DNA of 64,000 bases, taken from contig CALMXZ010000007.1 of assembly GCA_937873495.1 (NCBI GenBank), forward strand, positions 174,501 to 238,500, written 5' to 3'. The stretch is from an uncultured Trueperaceae bacterium (GTDB lineage: Bacteria > Deinococcota > Deinococci > Deinococcales > Trueperaceae). This document shows, piece after piece, positions 1 through 11,080 of this stretch (position 1 is its first letter; each line of letters starts with the position of its first letter). Both the position numbers and the translations under genes were made by a program. The notes beneath the pieces are model-generated. The model did no database searches, was not told where the DNA came from, and saw only the letters and a program-made list of their open reading frames with translations.

Positions 1-54
1 CCGGCGAGTCGATGCCGTGATCAGCCGACCGCCGCACGGGCAGGAAAGGACCTC

Positions 55-726
55 ATGCGCCTCCTTCTCACCTCCGGCGGGGTCAAGAACCGAAGCATCA
101 ACGACGCGCTCGTCGACCTGCTCGGCAAGCCGATCGCCGAGTCGAACGCCTTGTGCATACCCACGGCCTCGTACGGGCACCCGTGGGTCAAGCCGCAAGG
201 GACGTGGCGCTTCATCAGCGGCAACTCACCCGCGCCGATGTGCGACCTCGGCTGGAGCTCGGTGGGGATGCTGGAACTCACGGCGCTGCCCAGCATCGGA
301 GCGGAGCGCTGGCTCCCCTGGGTGAAGGAGACCGACGCGCTGCTTGTGGACGGCGGCGACGCGCTCTACCTCTGCCACTGGCTACGCGAGTCCGGCCTGG
401 CCGACCTCCTGACGTCGCTAGACAACCTCGTCTGGGTCGGCCTCTCGGCCGGGAGCATGGTGATGACGCCGCGTATCGGTGAGGAGTTCATAGCGATGAA
501 ACCGCCCCTCACCGGCGACGACCGGGCGCTCGGGCTCGTCGACTTCTCGATCTTCCCGCACCTCGAGCACCCGCTGCTGCCGTCCAACACCATGGCCGCC
601 GCCGAAGCATGGGCCGCCCGTCTTGGAGTGCCGGCTTACGCGATGGACGACGACACCGCCATCAAGGTCGTCGATGGCGGTGTCGAGATCGTGTCCGAGG
701 GGAAGTGGCGGTTCTTCGGGCGCTGA
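55..726 (+). CDS. Peptidase S51 (dipeptidase E-like)
   Basis: This 223-residue cytoplasmic protein looks like a dipeptidase E-type serine peptidase, a family that cleaves short peptides, classically Asp-X. The S51 nucleophile elbow GLSAGSM is at residues 129-135 (Ser131), preceded by the GGD motif near 100-102. A later PHLEH stretch near 168-172 supplies a candidate catalytic His. Length fits the family (about 220-240). The start is supported by an AAGGA element 4 nt upstream of the ATG. It is a lone plus-strand gene whose 3' end lies close to the convergent amn stop. Substrate preference cannot be read; cyanophycinase and related S51 members are alternatives. Confidence 0.85.
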   Translation: MRLLLTSGGVKNRSINDALVDLLGKPIAESNALCIPTASYGHPWVKPQGTWRFISGNSPAPMCDLGWSSVGMLELTALPSIGAERWLPWVKETDALLVDGGDALYLCHWLRESGLADLLTSLDNLVWVGLSAGSMVMTPRIGEEFIAMKPPLTGDDRALGLVDFSIFPHLEHPLLPSNTMAAAEAWAARLGVPAYAMDDDTAIKVVDGGVEIVSEGKWRFFGR

Positions 727-731
727 GCGAC

Positions 732-1619
732 CTACCACCGATAGTGCCGAATATGCTCCCCGCGCTCCGCGATCTCGCTCATCGACTGGATGCCGAGTTC
801 GATATGCCGATCGGTGAACTCGCGGAACACGGCCTTGGCTGAGTCCTTCGTCTTGATGCCGTCACGCCGCAGCGGGAGGTCGGACACCAGAAGCAGAGCC
901 CCGATCGGCACCTTGCTCGCGAAGCCGACCGAGAAGAGCGTGGCCGTCTCCATGTCGATACCAAGGGCGCGCTCCTCGTACAGCTGCTGCTTGAACCCCT
1001 CGTCGAACTCCCAGAAGCGGTAATCGGTGGAGTGGACAACGCCCGTGCGGTAGTCGAAGCCACGCTCGACGATGATCTGCGAGACGAACTTCTGCACCTT
1101 GAAGGTCGGCAGCGCAGGCACTTGCGGAGGCATGAAGTGCGTCGAGGCGCCCTCGTCGCGGATGGCGGCCGTAGGCAGCACGAAGTCGCCTAGCTGCAGC
1201 GAGCGGTGCAGGCCGCCGCACATGCCGAGGAAGAGGACCGCCTTCGGTTCGGCCGTGGCGAGCACCTCGATGATGAGCGCCGCCACGGGCGAGCCGACCG
1301 AGAAGTTGATGATCGACACGCCCAACGTCGCACTGTGACGCGCCATCATGGCCGAACCGCGGGTGGTGACCACGTCGTCGGCCATGCCCTCGAAACGATC
1401 GAGGTAGTACTGGAAGTTGGTGAGGAGGATCTGCTTCTGCAGCGCCTCGGGCGCGGCCCCCGTGTAGCGCTCGAGGATCTCGCGGCCTATGCGCCACTTC
1501 TCCGGGTTGTTGTAGATGAGGTTGCGGTTCAGCCGACGGTCGTCCTCGAGGGTGTCCGCTGGGCCGGCGGCGCCGGGCGCTTGGCCCGTGATAGGCGACT
1601 GCTCGCCATCGTTCGACAT
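732..1619 (-). CDS. amn: AMP nucleosidase
   Basis: The 295-residue product belongs to the purine nucleoside phosphorylase/nucleosidase fold and most resembles short AMP nucleosidases, which hydrolyse AMP to adenine and ribose-5-phosphate. The phosphate/ribose loop [18 protein letters not shown] and the base/ribose segment [14 protein letters not shown] are both present, as is a downstream [12 protein letters not shown] stretch typical of Amn. The long E. coli N-terminal domain is absent. The ATG has no Shine-Dalgarno but a TAAGAT box 5 nt upstream, so a leaderless transcript is likely. It is divergent from metH. A link to methionine or purine salvage is plausible but not shown. Confidence 0.85.
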   Translation of the reverse strand: MSNDGEQSPITGQAPGAAGPADTLEDDRRLNRNLIYNNPEKWRIGREILERYTGAAPEALQKQILLTNFQYYLDRFEGMADDVVTTRGSAMMARHSATLGVSIINFSVGSPVAALIIEVLATAEPKAVLFLGMCGGLHRSLQLGDFVLPTAAIRDEGASTHFMPPQVPALPTFKVQKFVSQIIVERGFDYRTGVVHSTDYRFWEFDEGFKQQLYEERALGIDMETATLFSVGFASKVPIGALLLVSDLPLRRDGIKTKDSAKAVFREFTDRHIELGIQSMSEIAERGEHIRHYRW

Positions 1620-1624
1620 GCGCC

Positions 1625-1630
1625 ATCTTA
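1625..1630 (-). promoter_or_regulatory. Candidate leaderless -10 box of amn
   Basis: Read on the minus strand this is TAAGAT, with 5 nt to the amn ATG and no purine-rich ribosome site between. No convincing -35 was found. The assignment rests on spacing and on recurrence of the same layout at other genes here. Confidence 0.4.
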
Positions 1631-1671
1631 TCGCTACGCCCGTGATAACCGGGCGCAGCGCCCGCCGGGGT

Positions 1672-1677
1672 TACTAT
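1672..1677 (+). promoter_or_regulatory. Candidate leaderless -10 box of metH
   Basis: TACTAT lies 8 nt before the metH ATG, with no Shine-Dalgarno. The 66-bp divergent amn/metH spacer is too short for a cobalamin or SAM riboswitch. It also contains a 7-bp palindrome (CGGGCGC, one base, GCGCCCG) at 1650-1664 that could be an operator. Confidence 0.4.
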
Positions 1678-1685
1678 TGCCGTTC

Positions 1686-5366
<3,681 letters not shown>

Positions 5367-5373
5367 CCGGGCC

Positions 5374-5391
5374 GGGGCCGCACGCGGCCTC
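5374..5391. terminator. Hairpin between convergent metH and MTHFR-like genes
   Basis: An 8-bp stem (one G-T pair) GGGGCCGC / GCGGCCTC with a 2-nt loop sits in the 23-bp convergent gap. It could end transcription from both sides, but there is no U-tract, so intrinsic termination is doubtful. Confidence 0.35.
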
Positions 5392-6133
5392 AGCCCAGCA
5401 GCTCGCCGAGCCACGCCCCGATGTCGACGTTGATGGGCATGAAGTAGAGGTTCGCGTCGTGACGTGAGGCGAAGTCGACGGCCTCGGCCGCGAAGCGCGT
5501 GTGCCAGGCCATGGTCGGCTCGAAGCCCGCCGGGAAGACGGCGCGGTTGCGCGTCAGCCAGTAGTTCATGGCGCGCTTGCTCGTCACGCTGGTCACGCCC
5601 CAGAACACGGGCACGCCCGGCAGCAGTTCGCGCCACACGCCCATGAGCCTCACGTCGAAGAACGGCTGGGTGAAGAAGCCGTCCGCGCCGGCCTCGAGCT
5701 TGCGCACGGCGTAGTCGAGCTCATGGCTGAAGCCGGACCGGTACGGGTCGAGCGCCGCGTACACGCGCCAGCCCGGGTGCGCGGCCTTGAAGGCGCGGAT
5801 GACGTCGGTCGAGTGCGCGCCGGTGATGGGCCTGGCCATGGAGGCCGGCGGGTCGCCGGTCACGACCAGGATCTCGTTCACGCCGGCGGCCTCGAGCTTC
5901 GTGCCCGGCGTCCAGGGCCTATGCAGCTCTACTTCCATGGCGCGCACGTGCGGCACGGCCGCGAGCCGGGGGTGGCTGGCGCGAAGCCTGAGGGCCGCCT
6001 GCCAACCCTTGAGCTCGAACTGGGTGAGATCGGGCACGTTCACGGCGTCCACGCGGCTCAGGCGCGCCACGTCGGCCAACTGCGCCGCCAGGCTCTCCTC
6101 GTTGCGCGGGACGACCTCGACTGCGATACGCAT
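5390..6133 (-). CDS. Methylenetetrahydrofolate reductase-like flavoprotein
   Basis: This 247-residue protein looks like a short, divergent member of the MTHFR (MetF) TIM-barrel family. The N-terminal AVEVVPRNEE corresponds to the usual EF-x-PP region, LVVTGDPP to the folate/flavin GDxP loop, and GADGFFTQPFFD to the conserved GAxFxxTQ motif. Bacterial MetF is usually about 290 residues, so it is roughly 40 shorter. Convergence with metH supports a role in supplying methyl-THF, but this is inferred. The start at 6133 is preferred over an ATG at 6148 because that ATG lies in a TATGCT box 6 nt before 6133. Another folate-binding role is possible. Confidence 0.7.
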   Translation of the reverse strand: MRIAVEVVPRNEESLAAQLADVARLSRVDAVNVPDLTQFELKGWQAALRLRASHPRLAAVPHVRAMEVELHRPWTPGTKLEAAGVNEILVVTGDPPASMARPITGAHSTDVIRAFKAAHPGWRVYAALDPYRSGFSHELDYAVRKLEAGADGFFTQPFFDVRLMGVWRELLPGVPVFWGVTSVTSKRAMNYWLTRNRAVFPAGFEPTMAWHTRFAAEAVDFASRHDANLYFMPINVDIGAWLGELLG

Positions 6134-6139
6134 CCGGGG

Positions 6140-6145
6140 AGCATA
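6140..6145 (-). promoter_or_regulatory. Candidate leaderless -10 box of the MTHFR-like gene
   Basis: Minus-strand TATGCT ends 6 nt before the ATG at 6133, with no Shine-Dalgarno. Its position decides the start codon, because the more upstream ATG overlaps the box. Confidence 0.4.
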
Positions 6146-6181
6146 CACGCTCGCCCGGGCAGGCAGCCGGCGGCGCGGCGC

Positions 6182-7591
6182 CTAGCCGATGAGGGAGCCG
6201 TCCACCGGCTCGAAGCGCGCACTGAAGTGCCTGAGCACGCGCGGCGCCTCCACGATGCGCACGCCGCGCACGCGGTCGCGCATGGCTCCGACGTGGAGCA
6301 GCACCTCGGCCAGGTAGTCGACATGGCTCTGCGTGTAGGTGCGGCGTGGGAACGCGAGCCTGACGAGCTCGAGGGGCGCCGGCTTCTCGCTGCCGTCCGG
6401 CTGCATGCCGAACATCACGGAGCCGATCTCCACCGAGCGCACGCCCCCTACCAGGTAGAGCACGCATGAGAGCGCCCAGGCCGGGTACCGCGAGGCAGGG
6501 AGGTGGCTCAGGAGCCTGCCGGCATCGATGTAGACAGCGTGGCCGCCGGTGGGCTGGATGATGGGGATGTCGGCCGCCAGCAGCCTCTCCCCCAGGTACT
6601 CGATAGAGCGCAGGCGGTAGCGGAGGTACGACTCCTCCAGCGCCTCGCCGAAGCCGACCGCGAGCGCGTCGAGGTCGTAACCGGCCAAGCCGCCGTAGGT
6701 GGGGAACCCCTCGCCGAGGATCAGGAGGTTGCGGGCCCGCGCGGCGAGCTCGTCGTCGTTGAGCGCGAGGAAGCCGCCGATGTTGGCCATGCCGTCCTTC
6801 TTGGCGCTCATGGTGGCGCCGTCGACGTAGCCGAACATCTCCTGCGCGATCTCGCGCGGCGTCTTGTCCTGGTAACCGTCCTCGCGTAGCTTGATGAAGT
6901 AGGCGTTCTCAGCGTAGCGGCACGCGTCGAGGATCAGCGGCACGCCGAAACGGCGGCACGTGGCGCTCACGGCGCGAACGTTCTCCATGGAGACGGGCTG
7001 GCCGCCGCCAGAGTTGTTCGTGACGGTGAGCATGACGAACGGCACGCGCTCGCGGTCCTCCTCGAGGAGCAGGCGGAGGGCGTCGACGTCCATGTTCCCC
7101 TTGAACGGGTGCAACGCGTCGGGGCGGCTCGCCTCGGGGAGCGGCAGGTCTACGGCCACCGCGCCGACCGCCTCGATGTTGGCGCGCGTCGTGTCGAAGT
7201 GGGTGTTGCTCGGCACGATGTCCTTGGGCTGGAGCGCGGCGCCGCACAGGATGCGCTCGGCCGCCCTGCCCTGGTGGGTCGGGAAGATGTGCTTGAGACC
7301 GGTGATGCCCTTGACGGCCGCCTCGAACCGGTCGAAGGAACGGCTGCCGGCGTAGCTCTCGTCGCCACGCATCATGGCGGCCCACTGCTCGCTCGACATG
7401 GCCCCGGTGCCCGAGTCGGTCAGCAGGTCTATGAGGACGTCGTCCGCGTGAAGGTTGAAGGGGTTGTAGCCTGCGACCGCCAGCGCCCGCTCCCGCTCGG
7501 CGGCGGTCGTGAAGCGGATCGGCTCGACCGACTTGATGCGGAACGGCTCGATGATGGTGTGGAACTGCGGGTCGACGGTGCTACGGGTCAT
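6182..7591 (-). CDS. tnaA: Tryptophanase
   Basis: The 469-residue PLP enzyme is a beta-eliminating lyase that would split tryptophan to indole, pyruvate and ammonia. The PLP lysine is K265 in SAKKD, and GFPTYGG, GGGQPVS and TGGHAVYIDAG are family blocks. Tryptophanase and tyrosine phenol-lyase differ at few sites: here D133 in HFDTTR, the RSVEIGS segment and H455 in VLRHFSA are of the tryptophanase type. The ATG follows GGAGGGGGAGG closely, a strong ribosome site. The 75-nt gap to the next upstream gene leaves no room for a TnaC-like attenuator. A promoter is not obvious. Confidence 0.9.
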   Translation of the reverse strand: MTRSTVDPQFHTIIEPFRIKSVEPIRFTTAAERERALAVAGYNPFNLHADDVLIDLLTDSGTGAMSSEQWAAMMRGDESYAGSRSFDRFEAAVKGITGLKHIFPTHQGRAAERILCGAALQPKDIVPSNTHFDTTRANIEAVGAVAVDLPLPEASRPDALHPFKGNMDVDALRLLLEEDRERVPFVMLTVTNNSGGGQPVSMENVRAVSATCRRFGVPLILDACRYAENAYFIKLREDGYQDKTPREIAQEMFGYVDGATMSAKKDGMANIGGFLALNDDELAARARNLLILGEGFPTYGGLAGYDLDALAVGFGEALEESYLRYRLRSIEYLGERLLAADIPIIQPTGGHAVYIDAGRLLSHLPASRYPAWALSCVLYLVGGVRSVEIGSVMFGMQPDGSEKPAPLELVRLAFPRRTYTQSHVDYLAEVLLHVGAMRDRVRGVRIVEAPRVLRHFSARFEPVDGSLIG

Positions 7592-7636
7592 GGTCCTCCC
7601 CCTCCAAGTGGCTCGGCCGAGCGGGGTAGGGGCCGA

Positions 7637-7652
7637 GCGCTACGTCTAGCGC
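7637..7652 (-). terminator. Small hairpin downstream of the aminotransferase gene
   Basis: A perfect 6-bp stem GCGCTA / TAGCGC with a 4-nt loop lies 15 nt past the aspC stop. No U-tract follows on the minus strand, so it is only a possible terminator or 3'-end structure. Confidence 0.3.
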
Positions 7653-7666
7653 CGCCGGGCCGAGCC

Positions 7667-8821
7667 TCAGCCCAGCAGCGCCTCGATACGTTGCAGCGCC
7701 TCACGCACCTGCTCGAGGCTCGTGGCGTAGCTCATGCGCACCTTGCCGGGCGCCAGGAAGTCCGTGCCAGGCACCACCGCCACCCGGGCCTCGTCGAGGA
7801 GCCTGATCGCGGCGCGCTCCTCGTCGGGGTCCAACGCAGTGGTGTCGGTCATGACGTAGAAGGCGCCGGCAGGCAGGGGCGTGCTCAAGCCGAGGCGGTT
7901 CAGGCCGCTCACCAGCACGTCGCGCCGTTCGCGGTACGCGGCGCGGGTCATGGCCTGGAACGCGGCAGTCTTCTCGACCTCGTTGAGGGCGGCCACGGTG
8001 GCGTGCTGGGCGAGGGAGTTCGCGCCCGACGTCGACTGCCCCTGCAAGCGGTTCATGGCGGCGATGAGCGGCTTCGGGCCCGCCCCGAAGCCGATGCGCC
8101 AGCCGGTGAGCGCGTAGCCCTTGCTGGCGCCGTGCACGACGAGCGTGCGGTGCGGCACGTACGTGGCGGCGGTGCTGAACTCGCCGTCGTAGACGAGGTG
8201 CTCGTACAGGTCGTCGGAGAAGAGCCACAGGTCGTGCTCCTCCGCGAGCTCCGCGTAGCCGCGCACCAGCTCGGGCGGGAACACGGCGCCCGTCGGGTTG
8301 GACGGGGAGTTGATGAGCAGGACCTTCGTGCGGGGCGTGATGGCGGCGCGCACCGCGTCCAGGTTGGGCACGAAGCCATCCTCGGCGCGCGCGGTGACGA
8401 CCACGGGCACGCCACCGGCGAGCTGGACCTGGGCCGGGTAGCTCACCCAGTACGGGGCCACCATGACGACCTCGTCGCCCGGCTCGATCACGGACATGAA
8501 CGCGTTGTAGAGCGTCTGCTTGCCGCCGTTGCTGACGAGGATCTGGTCGGCGGCGTAGGTGAGGCCGTTCTCGCGCTTGAACTTCGCGGCGACGGCCTCG
8601 CGCAGCTCGGCAGTGCCTTCGGTGGCCGTGTACTTGGTCAGGCCCAGCCTGAGGGCCTCGCGAGCCGCCTCGAGGACGTGCTCGGGCGGGAGGAAGTCGG
8701 GCTCCCCCGCGGTCATGGAGATGACGTCCACGCCCTGGCGCGCGAGTTCCTTGGCGCGGGCGGCGAACGCCACGGTGGACGACGCCTTCAGCGAGTTGAC
8801 GCGCGCGGCGAGCCCTGGCAC
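7667..8821 (-). CDS. aspC: Class I aspartate aminotransferase
   Basis: The 384-residue PLP aminotransferase is close in length and motif layout to Thermus-type (class I-gamma) aspartate aminotransferases, which interconvert aspartate/oxaloacetate and glutamate/2-oxoglutarate. The PLP lysine is K234 in GASKGYALTGWRIGF; NSPSNPTGA and YEHLVYDG are cofactor-binding blocks, and QSTSGANSLAQ is typical of the subgroup. The frame is open further upstream, but only over ndk. A GTG at 8821, 2 nt after the ndk stop, gives the family-sized product and suggests translational coupling with ndk. Aromatic or prephenate specificity cannot be excluded. Confidence 0.88.
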   Translation of the reverse strand: MPGLAARVNSLKASSTVAFAARAKELARQGVDVISMTAGEPDFLPPEHVLEAAREALRLGLTKYTATEGTAELREAVAAKFKRENGLTYAADQILVSNGGKQTLYNAFMSVIEPGDEVVMVAPYWVSYPAQVQLAGGVPVVVTARAEDGFVPNLDAVRAAITPRTKVLLINSPSNPTGAVFPPELVRGYAELAEEHDLWLFSDDLYEHLVYDGEFSTAATYVPHRTLVVHGASKGYALTGWRIGFGAGPKPLIAAMNRLQGQSTSGANSLAQHATVAALNEVEKTAAFQAMTRAAYRERRDVLVSGLNRLGLSTPLPAGAFYVMTDTTALDPDEERAAIRLLDEARVAVVPGTDFLAPGKVRMSYATSLEQVREALQRIEALLG

Positions 8822-8823
8822 GC

Positions 8824-9240
8824 TCAGCCCTGCAGTTCCGGGAAGAAGATGCCTATCTCGCGCTCGGCGGTGGCCGGCGCATCCGAGCCGTGCGCCACGT
8901 TCTCGTCGATGGTCGTGGCGAAGTCGCCACGCACGGTGCCGCACGGGGCGTCCTTGGGGTTGGTCGGGCCCATCATGCCGCGCCAGCCGGCGATGGCGTT
9001 CTCGCCCTCGAGCACCATGGCCACGACCGGGCCGGAGGTGATGAACGAGACGAGCCCGTCGAAGAACGGCTTGCCCTTGTGCTCGCCGTAGTGGCGCTCG
9101 GCCAGTTCGCGGCTGATGGTGAGCTGCTTGAGGCCGACGATGGCGTAGCCCTTGGCCTCGATGCGAGAGACGAGATTGCCGACGAGCCGACGGCGGACAC
9201 CGTCGGGTTTGACCATTGCGAAAGTGCGTTCGACTGCCAT
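8824..9240 (-). CDS. ndk: Nucleoside diphosphate kinase
   Basis: Ndk transfers the gamma phosphate of ATP to other (d)NDPs through a phosphohistidine. The 138-residue protein has the full family pattern: [14 protein letters not shown] at the N-terminus, [16 protein letters not shown] and the active-site NVAHGSDAP, whose His is the phospho-acceptor. The ATG at 9240 starts the conserved MAVERTF; the in-frame codon at 9258 adds six non-conserved residues. A TATCGT box 8 nt upstream and lack of a ribosome site suggest leaderless initiation. It is the first gene of an ndk-aspC pair. Confidence 0.96.
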   Translation of the reverse strand: MAVERTFAMVKPDGVRRRLVGNLVSRIEAKGYAIVGLKQLTISRELAERHYGEHKGKPFFDGLVSFITSGPVVAMVLEGENAIAGWRGMMGPTNPKDAPCGTVRGDFATTIDENVAHGSDAPATAEREIGIFFPELQG

Positions 9241-9248
9241 AACAGCTG

Positions 9249-9254
9249 ACGATA
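9249..9254 (-). promoter_or_regulatory. Candidate leaderless -10 box of ndk
   Basis: Minus-strand TATCGT ends 8 nt before the ndk ATG, with no Shine-Dalgarno in between. Confidence 0.4.
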
Positions 9255-9282
9255 TCACGCCGGCCGCGGGCTCAAAGAGCCG

Positions 9283-9756
9283 CTAACGCCGCTCCAACTG
9301 CTCCAGGTGGTTGAGGTCGTGGGCGGCCAGGTAGCGCACCAGGTCGTCCACGCTCTGGGGCCCGCGCTGCGGATGGAAGCCCTCGGCGAGCCAATCCTGC
9401 AGGTCGAGGCTCGCCAGCCACGCGAGGTTGAGCGCCCGCACGGCTCGGAACGCCTCCAACGCGACCACGGCGTTCAGGCGACCGTAATGGCTCGCCCACA
9501 CGTCCTGGTCGAACGGGACGAAGCGCGAGCCGGGTTCGCCGACCGCCTGCCTGAGGCGGAACGAGAACGCCAGCTCGACGTCGGCCAGGTGCGCTATGAC
9601 CTCGCGCCTGCGCCACTTGCCCGGCCCGTACGGCTCCTCCAACCAGCTCGGCGAGCTGGTCTCTACCAACACGCCGAGCCGCACGGGGGTCGCTTGCAGG
9701 ACGTCGATCGGGTCGTTCTGGTCGTTCGCCGACGGCGCGGCGTCGTCTTCTGCCAT
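9283..9756 (-). CDS. DinB-fold protein
   Basis: This 157-residue protein fits the DinB/YfiT-like four-helix metal-binding superfamily. The expected histidines are visible: one in REVIAHLADVELA (around residue 56) and a pair in AAHDLNHLEQL at the C-terminus. Members include thiol-S-transferases and many uncharacterised stress proteins, so the reaction is unknown. The ATG is 8 nt past a TACCCT box (9765-9770) with no ribosome site, suggesting a leaderless transcript. It ends about 40 nt before ndk on the same strand; its transcript could read on into ndk. Confidence 0.75.
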   Translation of the reverse strand: MAEDDAAPSANDQNDPIDVLQATPVRLGVLVETSSPSWLEEPYGPGKWRRREVIAHLADVELAFSFRLRQAVGEPGSRFVPFDQDVWASHYGRLNAVVALEAFRAVRALNLAWLASLDLQDWLAEGFHPQRGPQSVDDLVRYLAAHDLNHLEQLERR

Positions 9757-9764
9757 AGGCCTAG

Positions 9765-9770
9765 AGGGTA
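9765..9770 (-). promoter_or_regulatory. Candidate leaderless -10 box of the DinB-fold gene
   Basis: Minus-strand TACCCT ends 8 nt before the ATG at 9756, and no ribosome-binding site is present. Confidence 0.35.
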
Positions 9771-9792
9771 CAGCGTCCGGGTGCCCGGACGC

Positions 9793-10836
9793 TCAACCGA
9801 AGCCCAGCTGCGGCATGAAGGTGCCCGCCGCGAAGGCGCGCTCGAACGCGGCCACCACGATGGGGTCGAACTGGGTGCCGGAGCCGGAACGGACCTCGGC
9901 CGCCGCCTCGGACGGGCTCTTCGCCTTGCGGTGGGCGTGGTCGTTGACGAGCGCATCGAAGGCGTCCGCCACGGCCAGCACGCGCGATTCGATGGGGATG
10001 GCCTCCCCCGCCAGGCCTTGTGGGTAGCCCCGCCCGTCCCACCATTCGTGGTGCGTCAGGGCGATCGTCTCCGCGAGCCGGATCATGGGCGAGCGGCTGC
10101 CGGAGAGGAGCTCGGCGCCGGCGCGCGCGTGGCCCTTCACGACGGAGAACTCCGCGTCGGTCAGGCGCCCGGCCTTGAGGAGGATGCCGTCCGGGATGGT
10201 GATCTTACCCACGTCGTGGAGCCTGGCCGCGCGCAGGAGGAGTTCGACCTCGGGCGTCGCCATCCCGAGCTCCCTGGCCAGGACGCCGCACATGTGCGCC
10301 ACGCGCCACGTGTGTTCGCCGGTGGAGTCGTCGCGGTACTCGGCGGCGCGCGCGAGCCGCACTAGCATCTCCAGCTGGGAGAGCTCGAGCTCCTGGGTCC
10401 GGCGCCTGACGGCGGCCTCGAGACGCTCGTTGTGCTTGACCAGCTCGCGCTGGTAGTGGCGCACCTCGAGGAGGTTGCGGATGCGCAGCCTGACCTCCGT
10501 TGGGTTGAACGGCTTGGTGAGGAAGTCCTTCACGCCGCTGGCGAGGGCCGCCTCGCGCAGCTCCGTGCGGGAATCGCCGGTGATCATCAACACCGGGAAC
10601 GCCTCCGGCAGCCTCGTTCCCAGCTCGGCCAGCACGGAGAGCCCGTCTTTGCCCGGCATGTGCTGGTCGATGACCAGCAGGTCCGGCTGCTCCTCGATGA
10701 AGCGCGTTGCCGCGTCCAACGGCGACTCGCACGTGCGTACGTCGCTGTAGCCCGCCCGCGTGAGCAGCCCGCGCACGAGTACCAGCGCGGACTCCTCGTC
10801 GTCGACGAGAAGGATACGCATGCCCGTCAGATCCAC
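9793..10836 (-). CDS. Response regulator with HD-GYP domain
   Basis: The protein joins an N-terminal receiver domain (RILLVDDEES; phospho-acceptor Asp in VIDQHMPG; Lys in FLTKPF) to a C-terminal HD-GYP phosphodiesterase (HD in ARLHDVGKI, further His in THHEWW, GYP in GRGYPQGL) through a helical, coiled-coil-prone linker. HD-GYP domains usually degrade cyclic di-GMP, so it probably couples a two-component signal to c-di-GMP levels. No sensor kinase is adjacent. Start choice is uncertain: the GTG at 10836 lies 9 nt after TATCAT; an ATG at 10821 begins right at the receiver domain. Confidence 0.88.
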   Translation of the reverse strand: MDLTGMRILLVDDEESALVLVRGLLTRAGYSDVRTCESPLDAATRFIEEQPDLLVIDQHMPGKDGLSVLAELGTRLPEAFPVLMITGDSRTELREAALASGVKDFLTKPFNPTEVRLRIRNLLEVRHYQRELVKHNERLEAAVRRRTQELELSQLEMLVRLARAAEYRDDSTGEHTWRVAHMCGVLARELGMATPEVELLLRAARLHDVGKITIPDGILLKAGRLTDAEFSVVKGHARAGAELLSGSRSPMIRLAETIALTHHEWWDGRGYPQGLAGEAIPIESRVLAVADAFDALVNDHAHRKAKSPSEAAAEVRSGSGTQFDPIVVAAFERAFAAGTFMPQLGFG

Positions 10837-11003
10837 TGCCCCCGCATGATATGGTGCCGCAGTAGCTAACACTGCTTAAAACTCCCCATCTCCCCCCGCA
10901 CGCGTGCCCCCTGGCAGCGTGGTCTCTCGGGAAGCAGGGTAGCAAAGGGGGGCTGACGGGGTTCTTACCCGTGCGGCCGCGGCGGAGAGACGGACCGGCC
11001 GAG

Positions 11004-11043
11004 GAGGGGCCACGCGCCTGGAACGGCGGGTGGGTGGCCCCTC
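11004..11043 (-). terminator. Inverted repeat past nuoN
   Basis: A perfect 10-bp inverted repeat GAGGGGCCAC / GTGGCCCCTC with a 20-nt loop lies within 80 nt downstream of the nuoN stop. It is the best candidate for the end of the nuo transcript, but no U-tract follows on the minus strand. The rest of the 10837-11080 gap shows nothing clear. Confidence 0.35.
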
Positions 11044-11080
11044 GCGTGCGAGCCGGCCACCCAACCCGAGGCGCGGGACG

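Noticed and set aside
1620-1685. Cobalamin or SAM riboswitch before metH
   Set aside because: The spacer is 66 nt and shared with a divergent gene, too short for either structure.
7592-7666. TnaC-like attenuator before tryptophanase
   Set aside because: Only 75 nt separate the genes and no short ORF with Trp codons precedes the ribosome site.
7109-9091. 660-codon plus-strand open frame across tnaA, aspC and ndk
   Set aside because: It lies antisense to three well-supported genes and has the low-complexity composition of a GC shadow frame.
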